DNA from: Vibrio salinus
GTDB lineage: Bacteria > Pseudomonadota > Gammaproteobacteria > Enterobacterales > Vibrionaceae
DNA: 64,000 nt
NCBI RefSeq assembly: GCF_021272385.1
Contig: NZ_JAJSDZ010000009.1
Coordinates: 186,001-250,000 of the forward strand
Direction of reading: 5' to 3'
The notes beneath the pieces were generated by a model that was not told the DNA's origin, did no database searches, and was given only the letters and a program-made list of their open reading frames with translations. Position numbers and translations under genes: made by a program. Below are positions 21,378-30,510 of this stretch, in pieces (positions within the stretch are counted from its first letter, which is position 1; every line of letters begins with the position of its first letter).

Positions 21378-21414
21378 GTGTAAATCTCCAAAAATTAAGG
21401 TGAAAAATCGGGGT

Positions 21415-21702
21415 TCAGCTTAATTTGGCTATCGGAGGTGAACGGACACAGTAAGTATAAAATATGCGGGCAAATGATCTTACTTTTGTCAGCGGTTCTT
21501 CAAAACTGTGTGTTACAACTATAGGTAATGAAATCGTATGTGGTGTGATAGCACACACTACATTGGCAAACTGATTGCAGTTGTGATGCTGATGGTGGAC
21601 TTTATTGATGTCAATCTTATGAAGCTCTGCTGCAAAACTTAAACAAATGAATAAGATGAGTAGCAGGCAAGCCAATGTTTTTTCTTTGGATTGTCTAACC
21701 AT
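21415..21702 (-). CDS. Small His/Cys-containing secreted protein at the head of the zinc operon
   Basis: This 95-residue product has a signal peptide or N-terminal anchor (LACLLLILFICLSFAAELH, residues about 10-28). It continues with KVHHQHHNCNQFANVVC, a candidate metal-binding patch, and ends YTYCVRSPPIAKLS. The layout resembles the DUF2607/DUF2946 group of small periplasmic proteins found beside metal loci, though the exact family is uncertain. It is the first gene downstream of the Zur palindrome, so it probably shares its control with zrgA, which starts 37 bases after its stop. Confidence 0.7.
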   Translation of the reverse strand: MVRQSKEKTLACLLLILFICLSFAAELHKIDINKVHHQHHNCNQFANVVCAITPHTISLPIVVTHSFEEPLTKVRSFARIFYTYCVRSPPIAKLS

Positions 21703-21729
21703 AGGACAGAGCTATATAAATAAGCAAAA

Positions 21730-21762
21730 GTATTTAGATGTTATAATATAACATCTAAATAC
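21730..21762. promoter_or_regulatory. Zur operator, 33-bp perfect palindrome
   Basis: The sequence is a perfect palindrome centred on 21746. Its core GATGTTATAATATAACATC matches the gammaproteobacterial Zur box (consensus GAAATGTTATAATATAACATTTC, from memory). It lies 27 bases upstream of the first gene of the minus-strand zinc operon and 11 bases past the msrA stop. Zinc-loaded Zur would cover the promoter here. The core TATAAT may itself serve as the -10 element. Confidence 0.88.
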
Positions 21763-21773
21763 ACGTACAAGTC

Positions 21774-22406
21774 TTATTTTTCTGGTGGGAAGCAAACACC
21801 GGTTCCATTCAGGCCACAGTAGCCTGCCGGATTTTTAGCCAGATACTGTTGATGGTAGGTTTCCGCATAATAATAAGGACCTGCCGGGCCGATTTCTGTT
21901 GTTATCCGGGCTATGCTTTTTTCGTTTAACGCCTTCTGATATATTTTCTGTGATTTTTCAATAGAGTGTTGTTGCTGCTCGTTATAAAAATAAATAGCGG
22001 AGCGGTATTGACTGCCGATGTCATTTCCCTGTTGCATGCCCTGAGTGGGGTTATGATGTTCCCAAAATACATTTAGAAGCTCTGGCAGAGTAATAATCTG
22101 CGGGTCATAGATAATCCGGACAACTTCAGTATGACCGGTTCTTCCGGTACAAACTTCATCGTATGTCGGATTGGGGGTATAACCACCGGAATATCCAACG
22201 GCAGTAGAAATAACCCCCTCTAACTGCCAGAAGAGTCGTTCTGCTCCCCAAAAACAGCCCATACCAAACAGAATTTTTTGCTGATTCTGCGCCGGTTCTG
22301 CTGTGATATCATTTTTATTCACGTAATGTTTTTTTTCGATGAGCATTGAATCCGAGCGACCGGGTAAGGCTGTATCCGGTGTTACCATAATTTGCTTTCT
22401 GAGCAT
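21774..22406 (-). CDS. msrA: Peptide methionine sulfoxide reductase A
   Basis: The 210-residue protein has the catalytic motif GMGCFWGAERLFW (Cys about residue 51), followed by GYSGGYTPNPTYDEVCTGRT. The C-terminal GYCGLNGTGVCFPPE carries the recycling cysteines. MsrA reduces methionine-S-sulfoxide in proteins. The length matches E. coli MsrA (212). It is divergent from tamA as in E. coli, with 146 bases between. Confidence 0.95.
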   Translation of the reverse strand: MLRKQIMVTPDTALPGRSDSMLIEKKHYVNKNDITAEPAQNQQKILFGMGCFWGAERLFWQLEGVISTAVGYSGGYTPNPTYDEVCTGRTGHTEVVRIIYDPQIITLPELLNVFWEHHNPTQGMQQGNDIGSQYRSAIYFYNEQQQHSIEKSQKIYQKALNEKSIARITTEIGPAGPYYYAETYHQQYLAKNPAGYCGLNGTGVCFPPEK

Positions 22407-22552
22407 GTTGTATCCTCTATTCAGAGTCAGATAAAACTATCTGAATCTAATAATGTAGACCAGATTTAACGTTTTGCATACAGACGGGTTGGTAACAAAA
22501 GGTTAAGATAGCCGCTAGTCAGACCTGTCATTCTTTTGTCAATTATGGACGT

Positions 22553-24265
22553 ATGAATTACCGCTTATTGTTTTCTTTTATATTGATGTTGCTATTCTCA
22601 TTTAAGAGTTTTGCTGATACAAAGCTGGTTATTCAGGGGCTGGACAGTACCGCTGAAGACAATGTTGAGCAATACCTTTCTTCTATTTCACCATCCGATT
22701 ATTCAACCGGTTTACGTTTTAAATCTCAGTTAGAGCGCCGGATAAAAAAAGCGTTGAATGCCTTAGGATATTATAACGTCCGGTTTCACTTTACTGAGCA
22801 AGACGATCAGTTGATCGTTCATATTGAACCGGGACCTGTCGTTAAAATTGTTAAAGTAGATTTTAAAATATCAGGGGAAGCCGAAGATGACCGTGACTTT
22901 TTGGCGCTTCTTCAGAATAGTTCAATTAAAGAAGGTGCGCCGCTAAGTCACCGCGATTATGAATCATTGAAGTCAAAAATACGAAATCTGGCCTTAGAAA
23001 AGGGGTATTTCAATGGGCGCTTTGATGTCAGTAAAATTGAAGTATCTCCCGAACGGAATCAGGCGAAAATTATTCTTCACTTTGACAGCGCGAAACAATA
23101 TTTGTTTGGCGAAACTCTGGTTAAAGGTAATCAAATTGCTTTAGACCGTGTATTGTCATTGCAGCACTTTAAACAGGGCGAACCCTATCAGATAAGCAAG
23201 GTGGGCGACTTTAGTCAGAAACTTTCCAATACAAACTGGTTTTCATCTGTGTTGGTTGAACCTGATTTTTCAGAACTAAAAAGTAAAAGAGAATTGCCTG
23301 TTCGTGTGACCCTCGTCCCGGCCGCGAAAAATCAACTGGAAACCGGACTTGGTTATTCGACGGATGTCGGTCTTAAAGGAACACTCAAATGGAATAAACC
23401 CTGGCTTAATTCTCAGGGGCACAGTTTCAGCAGTAGCTTTTCTTTATCCGGTCCGGAACAAACTATTACAGCAGCTTATAAAATTCCTCTGGAAGATGTA
23501 TTACACGATTATTACCAGATACAGTATGGATTGAAGAAAGTGGATAATCTGGATACTCAGAGTCTGGAGTCCAATTTGTCCTTTGAACGTCACTGGTTAG
23601 AAGATAATAGCTGGAATAAGACGGTCTTTGTTCGTTATCTGATAGAAAATTACGAACAGGGGGTTCTGGATGACATCGGACAGTTTGTTCTTCCTGGTGT
23701 GACGTTTTCCAGAACACGTGTGCGTACCCGGCACTCACAACTTATTTCATGGGGAGATAAGCAAACCTTTACCGCTGAATATGGTAATGAAGCACTGATA
23801 TCAGAAACGGATCTTTTAAGGTTTCAGGGCAGCACCTCATGGATTCGTTCTTATGGAGATAGTCAGCGAGGCGTGATCCGTTTATCCGGAGGAGTAAATC
23901 TGGCCGATGATTTTAATAAGGTACCGCCATCATTACGTTTCTTTGTCGGTGGAGATAACAGCATTCGCGGATACAGCTATGAGTCAATTTCACCCCGAGA
24001 TGAAACCGGTGCATTAACCGGAGCCAAATATCTGGCTACGTCTTCCGTTGAATATCAATACCGGTTTGTCGGAAAATGGTGGGGTGCCGTATTTTTTGAT
24101 TATGGGGATGCCTTTAACCGTCAGCCTGACTGGATGAGAGGAACAGGTATTGGTTTAAGGTGGATTTCACCTTTGGGGCCATTACGCCTTGATTTTGCCT
24201 GGGGGCTGGATTCAGATCCCGGGGATGAATTTAAAATTCACTTTACTTTAGGTCCTGAACTATGA
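22553..24265 (+). CDS. tamA: Translocation and assembly module outer-membrane subunit TamA
   Basis: The 570-residue protein has a signal peptide (cut near FADTK, about residue 22). Three POTRA domains follow (about 22-260), then an Omp85 beta-barrel (about 265-570). The barrel contains the conserved loop 6 motif IRGYSYESISPRD and a C-terminal strand ending in FTLGPEL. With TamB it helps insert or supply outer-membrane components. Its stop overlaps the tamB start by four bases, giving translational coupling. Confidence 0.95.
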   Translation: MNYRLLFSFILMLLFSFKSFADTKLVIQGLDSTAEDNVEQYLSSISPSDYSTGLRFKSQLERRIKKALNALGYYNVRFHFTEQDDQLIVHIEPGPVVKIVKVDFKISGEAEDDRDFLALLQNSSIKEGAPLSHRDYESLKSKIRNLALEKGYFNGRFDVSKIEVSPERNQAKIILHFDSAKQYLFGETLVKGNQIALDRVLSLQHFKQGEPYQISKVGDFSQKLSNTNWFSSVLVEPDFSELKSKRELPVRVTLVPAAKNQLETGLGYSTDVGLKGTLKWNKPWLNSQGHSFSSSFSLSGPEQTITAAYKIPLEDVLHDYYQIQYGLKKVDNLDTQSLESNLSFERHWLEDNSWNKTVFVRYLIENYEQGVLDDIGQFVLPGVTFSRTRVRTRHSQLISWGDKQTFTAEYGNEALISETDLLRFQGSTSWIRSYGDSQRGVIRLSGGVNLADDFNKVPPSLRFFVGGDNSIRGYSYESISPRDETGALTGAKYLATSSVEYQYRFVGKWWGAVFFDYGDAFNRQPDWMRGTGIGLRWISPLGPLRLDFAWGLDSDPGDEFKIHFTLGPEL

Positions 24266-27200
24266 GGAAGCGTTTATCCCGGTGGAGTAAATGGCTGTTT
24301 ATCTATTCCGGTTGCCTGATGGTATTGATCATAGGGATTATGGCTTTTCTGTTGTACTCGTCCTATGGATTGAATACGGTCATCTGGGGTGCGGAAAAGA
24401 TGGTATCAGGGCTGGTGATAGATTCCGGTGATGGCCGGCTGGCAGAGCGTTTCTCTTTGCATGACATTTCCTACCGTGATAAAGGAAATGATATCAGAAT
24501 TGACGACATGTCATTATCGGTTGATATATGGCAACTGCTACGGCCTGTTCTGAAAATTAATTATCTTTCGGTAAATGGTGGGTCTTTTACTTTAATTCCC
24601 TCTCGGAAGGGAAGAGATCAGGGTACGTTACCGTCGTCAGTTCATCAGATATCCAGTCCGGTCCCGGTTGAAATTGAACATGCGAATCTGAATAACATTC
24701 ATGTGACTGTCGATAATGTCAATAGTAACTGGAAAACCTTATCCACAGTAATGTCATGGCATCGTTCCAGACTGACGTTGTCTTCGACACACTGGCAGGG
24801 AATTGTAGTCCGTCTTCCTGAACCAAACGATGAGTCCTCAACTGTCAGTCAATCAGGCAAGGACGCTCATTCGACTCCTGCTTTTCATTTTCCCGGAATG
24901 GATTTACCCGATATTGTCTTACCTGTATCGGTTACCCTTTCCCCATTTTCAGCCCGCGATATCCGGATTATTCAGGGGCATCAGATTTATCCGGTTGATT
25001 CTCTGGATCTCGGAATGTCAGCTGAGAAAAGTCAGATAACAGTCTCTAAGTTGAGTATTGCAACCCCCAGAGTTCGGACTTCTTTGCATGGGAAAATCCG
25101 GTTAGAGGGGGATTACCCTTTATCGTTATCCGTTCAAACACAGTATTCAGATAAGCCTGTTCAGGCACAAATGGTAGATTTGGTGGCAAAGGGCAGTCTG
25201 GCAAATCTGTCTTTGGTGGTGGTCGCAAAAGGGAGTGTGAATTCGAAAGTGAATGCGAATGTGTCACTGACGGAAGATAACCTGCCATTTAAGTTGAGTG
25301 CCGAAAGCACTGATGGTCAGTGGTCTGTAAATGGTCACAGGCAATTCCGGTTTCATTTCGATACGTTATCTGTTGCAGGAAACCTGCAGAAGTACGCTTT
25401 TTCAATGAAAGGAAATGTGACCGGTGATGATATTGCACCAGTGATGACCGATATGAAAGGTCAGGGAGATTTAACGAATGTTTCCATTGAGTCGTTTGTT
25501 CTGACGTCGTTGGGTGGGCAAATTTCCGGGCATATTAAGGTTGGTTGGGCTGATGATGTGAACATGTCTTCCAGCATTAAATTAAAAGATTTCAGGCCTG
25601 AATCGCTGATTAAAAATGTGTCCGGCAACATTAACGGTGATGTTATTGCCAGCGCTGATGTTCATTCTGATGGTCAGTGGAATATGGATGTGAGTAAGCT
25701 TGATATTTTTGGGAGATTCAAAGGTTATCCACTGAAAATAAAAGGGTTATTGAGTGCCAAAACAATAGCATCCGGATATGGGGTCGATATCCGTACACCA
25801 GGAATCATGGTTTCACATGGTATGAACAAAATTCGTTTGTATGGTCGATTGGCGAAAAATTGGAATATGAATGCCAGTATTCATATTCCGGATCTGTCAA
25901 AAAGTGTGGCCCATTCGTCCGGACAGGTTTTCGGTAAAATTCGCCTCACCGGAGATTCAGCCAGACCATTTATCAGTATTCATCTCAATGGTCGTCAGGT
26001 CAGATGGCAGGATCTTTTTTCTACAAACAAAATTTCTGTGAATAGCAAGGTGACATCATTTATTCATCCTGATGGTCACCTGCAAATTGCCCTGAGTCAT
26101 GGTGCTATCTATCAGGAGCCGTTTGATTCTGCTTCTCTGGATTTATCCGGTGGATTAGAAAAACATCGCCTGTCTTTAGCTGTGTTATCCCGGGGGATGA
26201 CGGGGAACGTGCTTTTAACCGGTGAATTGGCTTCGGGTTATCACCAATGGCACGGTCTTTTAAAGCAAGCAGAGTTCAATCATCATCAAGAAACTTTGAA
26301 ATTATTAACGCCAGTGTCTTTGACAGCGGATATTTCTCATCAAACAATGTTGGTTGATCCTCACTGCTGGGGATTAGATGATGCCTCTTTATGTCTTCTG
26401 TCGAAAGCCAGTTTTTCTCCAAATGATGTTCAGGCTTCTTTGATGCTGAAACATCTATCGTTGTCATCGCTATCCGAATGGATACCGGAAAATCCAGTGG
26501 TGGTAAAAGGGATAGTGAATGGGACATCGTCTGTGAAGTGGAGCAAAGGAAAGGATGTTCATATCGCCAGTGTGTTAGATGTCAGTAAAGGTAAAATAGT
26601 AACCCATGGTGCACAGTCTGTGACGGTCGGTTGGGATAGTGCTTCATTTCACTCAACGCTTCAACAGGGGAAGCTGACAACGAATATGTTCGTTAATTTA
26701 TCGGATAATGGCCAACTAAGTCTGGATGCGATGATTCCGGATGTAACAAGAAAACACAAACAGGTACGGGGAAATTTGAACATCAGTCAATTTAATCTGG
26801 ATTTTCTGCAGCCCCTGGTCGGGGAATATAACAAAGCCGGAGCATTGATTAATAGCCGTATTCGTTTGAGTGGAGAACTGCTACATCCTAAAGCTTTTGG
26901 TCAGATTGATGTTACCCGCTTGCTTGCTTCCGGGGGGGCGTTTCCTGTGGAAGTACAACAAGGCAATGCCCGTGTTGCTCTGGCCGGATATAAAGCCAAA
27001 CTGACCGCATTAGTGAATACTCCCGATGGAGACTTAAATATTGAAGGAAAAGCCGATTGGAGCGATCTATCAGAATGGTCTGTGAATAGCCATGTTTTTG
27101 CAAAAGGGTTAAAAGTAGCTTTGCCACCAATGGTGAAAGTTAAAGTAATTCCGGATATTACGCTAACTCTGAATCCGGATATTGCCCGTATTGATGGTGA

Positions 27201-28035
27201 TATTTCTTTACCATGGGGAAGAGTCCAGGTGGAAACCCTTCCTGAGTCGGCGATAGAAGTTTCTTCGGATCAGGTCATCGTGGATAAAAACTGGAAGCCT
27301 ATTCAAAAACAATCACTGCCTTTTAAGATTGATACAAATGTAAAACTGAGAATTGGTGAGGACTTTGCATTGCAGGCGTTTGGTCTGAAAGGTTATCTGG
27401 ATGGGGTATTAAAAATCTCTCAAAAAGATAATGCTCCGTTTGTGGTTGGTGATGTCAATATTGTTAATGGAACTTATCGATCCTTCGGGCAGGATTTAGT
27501 TATCCAGCAGGGGAAAGTTATGATGAATGGATCGGTGAATAAACCCTATGTTTCCATTACAGCAATTCGGAATCCGGATAACATTGAGGATGATGTGACC
27601 GCTGGAATTAAAGTGTCAGGGCCCGCTGATCATCCTTCTGTAACCGTTTTTTCCGATCCTGATATGGCTCAGGCAAATGCCCTTTCATATCTTCTCCGTG
27701 GTCAAAATTTAGATACGGAAAGTAATGGGGACAACTCGATGACGACGGCGTTAATTGGCTTAAGTCTGGCTCAGAGCGGACACATTGTGGGAGAGTTGGG
27801 GCAGGCTATAGGGGTTCAGGATCTTCAACTGGAAACATCTGGTTCGGGAGATGAATCTCAGGTCAATGTTAGTGGCTATGTATTGCCGGGCTTGCAAGTA
27901 AAGTATGGGGTAGGTATTTTTAATTCGGTCGGTGAATTCACATTGCGTTATCGGTTAATGCGGAATTTATATGTTGAAGCGGTTTCGGGACTAACGAGTG
28001 CTGTGGATATTTTATATCAATTTGAATTTGACTAA
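24262..28035 (+). CDS. tamB: Translocation and assembly module inner-membrane subunit TamB
   Basis: The 1257-residue protein starts with one membrane anchor (about residues 10-34). A very long periplasmic part rich in beta-strands follows, the AsmA-like taco-shaped groove. The C-terminal DUF490 domain (about 900-1257) ends LTSAVDILYQFEFD, the family terminus that meets TamA. TamB spans the periplasm and is implicated in phospholipid movement to the outer membrane along with YhdP and YdbH. Length matches E. coli TamB (1259). tamA overlaps by four bases. Confidence 0.95.
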   Translation: MRKRLSRWSKWLFIYSGCLMVLIIGIMAFLLYSSYGLNTVIWGAEKMVSGLVIDSGDGRLAERFSLHDISYRDKGNDIRIDDMSLSVDIWQLLRPVLKINYLSVNGGSFTLIPSRKGRDQGTLPSSVHQISSPVPVEIEHANLNNIHVTVDNVNSNWKTLSTVMSWHRSRLTLSSTHWQGIVVRLPEPNDESSTVSQSGKDAHSTPAFHFPGMDLPDIVLPVSVTLSPFSARDIRIIQGHQIYPVDSLDLGMSAEKSQITVSKLSIATPRVRTSLHGKIRLEGDYPLSLSVQTQYSDKPVQAQMVDLVAKGSLANLSLVVVAKGSVNSKVNANVSLTEDNLPFKLSAESTDGQWSVNGHRQFRFHFDTLSVAGNLQKYAFSMKGNVTGDDIAPVMTDMKGQGDLTNVSIESFVLTSLGGQISGHIKVGWADDVNMSSSIKLKDFRPESLIKNVSGNINGDVIASADVHSDGQWNMDVSKLDIFGRFKGYPLKIKGLLSAKTIASGYGVDIRTPGIMVSHGMNKIRLYGRLAKNWNMNASIHIPDLSKSVAHSSGQVFGKIRLTGDSARPFISIHLNGRQVRWQDLFSTNKISVNSKVTSFIHPDGHLQIALSHGAIYQEPFDSASLDLSGGLEKHRLSLAVLSRGMTGNVLLTGELASGYHQWHGLLKQAEFNHHQETLKLLTPVSLTADISHQTMLVDPHCWGLDDASLCLLSKASFSPNDVQASLMLKHLSLSSLSEWIPENPVVVKGIVNGTSSVKWSKGKDVHIASVLDVSKGKIVTHGAQSVTVGWDSASFHSTLQQGKLTTNMFVNLSDNGQLSLDAMIPDVTRKHKQVRGNLNISQFNLDFLQPLVGEYNKAGALINSRIRLSGELLHPKAFGQIDVTRLLASGGAFPVEVQQGNARVALAGYKAKLTALVNTPDGDLNIEGKADWSDLSEWSVNSHVFAKGLKVALPPMVKVKVIPDITLTLNPDIARIDGDISLPWGRVQVETLPESAIEVSSDQVIVDKNWKPIQKQSLPFKIDTNVKLRIGEDFALQAFGLKGYLDGVLKISQKDNAPFVVGDVNIVNGTYRSFGQDLVIQQGKVMMNGSVNKPYVSITAIRNPDNIEDDVTAGIKVSGPADHPSVTVFSDPDMAQANALSYLLRGQNLDTESNGDNSMTTALIGLSLAQSGHIVGELGQAIGVQDLQLETSGSGDESQVNVSGYVLPGLQVKYGVGIFNSVGEFTLRYRLMRNLYVEAVSGLTSAVDILYQFEFD

Positions 28036-28045
28036 GGAGTAAGTC

Positions 28046-28402
28046 ATGCAATTGCATTTGGTGTTTGTCTATGGCTCTTTACGAAAAGGAGAACCAAACC
28101 ACGTTTATTTGGACAGTTGTCAGTTTATCGGCGATTTTTCCACTCAACCTCAATTTGCAATGTATGACCTGGGAACCTATCCTGCGATTGTAGAAGGGCA
28201 CTTTTCGGTGAGGGGCGAAGTTTATCAGCTCGACGATGATCAGTTACATCGTCTGGATGAACTGGAAGGGGTTCCGGTTGAATACCGCAGAGAGACCATT
28301 GCAACACCATTTGGTGATGCGTGGATTTATATTTATCAGGATGTGGCTTCTGCAGATCTAAGTCAGTTGGTCTCTTCCGGAGACTGGTGTGACCGAATTT
28401 AG
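28046..28402 (+). CDS. ytfP: YtfP, gamma-glutamylcyclotransferase-like protein
   Basis: The 118-residue protein begins MQLHLVFVYGSLRKGEPNH. The FVYGSLRKGE motif binds the substrate in the gamma-glutamylcyclotransferase fold, and GEVYQLDDDQLHRLDELEG follows the family pattern. The exact reaction of YtfP is not established. It starts 10 bases after tamB with AAGGAG upstream, in the same order as E. coli. Confidence 0.9.
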   Translation: MQLHLVFVYGSLRKGEPNHVYLDSCQFIGDFSTQPQFAMYDLGTYPAIVEGHFSVRGEVYQLDDDQLHRLDELEGVPVEYRRETIATPFGDAWIYIYQDVASADLSQLVSSGDWCDRI

Positions 28403-28595
28403 CGTGAAAAGCCGGTAATACAAAAGAATAGTTTTGTCTATTTTGGATATCGGTCATAGAGAATGATTCTTTCTACCAAGCGAGTTCGTATGAAGTGATG
28501 ATTTCATTACGAGCTTCATCTGTGGATGATTATCGTTACCGCTGGATAACAAAAACTGTTAAAATGCGGCCGAAACATTGATATAGGAAGCTGAA

Positions 28596-29126
28596 ATGGC
28601 AGATTTTAATAAAATTTTAACTCCAGGCGATTATGAAAATGGCCTAGTGAACGTCGTTGTAGAAATCCCAACTGGTAGCAACCACAAAATTGAATGGAAC
28701 CGTGAGCTTGCTGTGTTCGAACTAGACCGCGTTGAACCACAGATTTTTGCGAAACCAACTAACTACGGTTTTATCCCGCAAACTCTTGACGAAGACGGCG
28801 ATGAGCTTGATGCTCTGATCATCACTAGCGAACCTTTGACAACCGGTATCTTCCTCAAAGCTAAAGTTATTGGTGTAATGAAATTTGTTGATGACGGTGA
28901 AGTGGATGATAAAGTTGTTGTTGTTCCTGCAGATGACCGTAGCAATGGTAACGCGATCAACTCTCTGGAAGATCTTCCTGCACAACTTATCAAGCAGATC
29001 GAATTCCACTTTAATCACTATAAAGATCTGAAGAAAGCTGGCACAACAACTGTTGAAAGCTGGGGTGACATTGCTGAAGCGAAAGAAGTGATTGCTGAAT
29101 CAATCAAACGTTGGAACGACCAATAA
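28596..29126 (+). CDS. ppa: Inorganic pyrophosphatase
   Basis: The 176-residue family I soluble pyrophosphatase has EIPTGSNHKIEWNRELAVFE near the N-terminus. The metal-binding signature is EDGDELDALI at about residues 65-74, followed by VVVVPADDRSNGN. It hydrolyses pyrophosphate and pulls biosynthetic reactions forward. Length equals E. coli Ppa. Codon use is biased toward highly expressed choices. The 193-base gap before it probably holds its promoter (TTAAAA near 28560). Confidence 0.96.
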   Translation: MADFNKILTPGDYENGLVNVVVEIPTGSNHKIEWNRELAVFELDRVEPQIFAKPTNYGFIPQTLDEDGDELDALIITSEPLTTGIFLKAKVIGVMKFVDDGEVDDKVVVVPADDRSNGNAINSLEDLPAQLIKQIEFHFNHYKDLKKAGTTTVESWGDIAEAKEVIAESIKRWNDQ

Positions 29127-29182
29127 TTGATTGAAACGAGTAAGTAATATGTGCCTTCATAGCCCGGCACAGCATCAAACCA

Positions 29183-29216
29183 GTAAAAAAGCGCCCTTTT
29201 GAGCGCTTTTTTACTT
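29183..29216. terminator. Bidirectional terminator between ppa and fbp
   Basis: GTAAAAAAGCGC (29183-29194) pairs with GCGCTTTTTTAC (29203-29214) around an eight-base loop. A and T tracts flank both sides, so it can serve ppa and the convergent fbp. Confidence 0.92.
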
Positions 29217-29217
29217 T

Positions 29218-30237
29218 TTATGATAAATCGTCAGGATATTTTTCTAAAAACTCATGCAGTTTTTTAACCATATTAACGGATCCGACAAAGAAGGGCGCGC
29301 GTTCATGCAGTTGTTCAGGGTCGATATCCAAAATACGGCGATGTCCGTCAGTGGCGACACCACCAGCCTGTTCCATCAAAAATGCCATAGGATTGCATTC
29401 ATAAAGCAGTCTTAATTTCCCTTTTGGATAGGCCAGACTGCTTGGATACAAGTAGATACCACCTTTCAGTAAGTTTCGGTGAAAGTCGGAGACTAATGAA
29501 CCGATATAGCGAGACGTATACGGACGGTTATCTTCCGGAACATTTTCCTGGCAATACTTTATGTATTTTTTTACCCCTTGAGGGAAACGAATATAGTTAC
29601 CTTCGTTGATAGAATAGATACGTCCATCCTGAGGAATCATTAGATTCTCGTGCGATAGTAAAAATGTTCCCAGTGACGGGTCGTAAGTAAATCCATTGAC
29701 ACCATTACCTGTTGTATAGACCAGCATGGTTGAAGAACCATAGACAACGTAACCGGCAGCAACCTGTTTATGACCAGGCTGTAAAAAATCCGCCTCGGTC
29801 GGGGTTGTTCCAATTGGGGATATTCTCCGGTAAATGGAGAATATGGTACCAACAGAAACATTAACATCAATGTTGCTTGACCCATCTAAAGGGTCCATAA
29901 GAACGACATATTTGGCGTTTTTGTTGAGTTGTTTATTGAAAATGACCGCTTCATCTTCTTCTTCACTCAATACTCCACAAACCTGATCGCGAGCTTCCAG
30001 TGCTGACTTAAACTTTTCATTCGCGTATAAATCCAGTTTTTGTTGAGCCTCTCCCTGAACGTTTTCTTTGCCCGATGCTCCGGTAATATCAGCCAGACCG
30101 GCTTTGTTGATTTCTCGGTTTACAATCTTTGCAGCCAAACGAATAGACGAAAGTAGTGAAGATAAATCTCCAGATGCATGTGGAAAGTCTGCTTGTTTCT
30201 CAATAATGAACTCTCCAAGAGTTTGCATTTTAGACAT
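29218..30237 (-). CDS. fbp: Fructose-1,6-bisphosphatase class I
   Basis: The 339-residue enzyme has the metal-binding signature [20 protein letters not shown] (about residues 111-130). [20 protein letters not shown] is also conserved. It hydrolyses fructose-1,6-bisphosphate in gluconeogenesis and in E. coli is inhibited by AMP. GGAAAT lies upstream of the start. It is divergent from mpl with 273 bases between, as in E. coli. Confidence 0.96.
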   Translation of the reverse strand: MSKMQTLGEFIIEKQADFPHASGDLSSLLSSIRLAAKIVNREINKAGLADITGASGKENVQGEAQQKLDLYANEKFKSALEARDQVCGVLSEEEDEAVIFNKQLNKNAKYVVLMDPLDGSSNIDVNVSVGTIFSIYRRISPIGTTPTEADFLQPGHKQVAAGYVVYGSSTMLVYTTGNGVNGFTYDPSLGTFLLSHENLMIPQDGRIYSINEGNYIRFPQGVKKYIKYCQENVPEDNRPYTSRYIGSLVSDFHRNLLKGGIYLYPSSLAYPKGKLRLLYECNPMAFLMEQAGGVATDGHRRILDIDPEQLHERAPFFVGSVNMVKKLHEFLEKYPDDLS

Positions 30238-30510
30238 GTTATTTCCTTTAGCATGAAGTTATGGGAATAGCATCTGGTTTAAATTATCTTTATTAATTTC
30301 AGATGCCTGTTTAAATACTAATGAACAGAACTTTTTAATGGTACTGAAGTAAGTGACGGACTTCACGTTTTTGATTTTGAAATAAAACATCGATTTCATT
30401 GCGTTTTTTAGTATGAAAAACTCATTTTACAATCTCTTTTTTCCAGCTCGATTTTCTTATTTTTACGTTCATAATAGAGCCAGGAAAAGATTCAATGATG
30501 GGACAAATGA

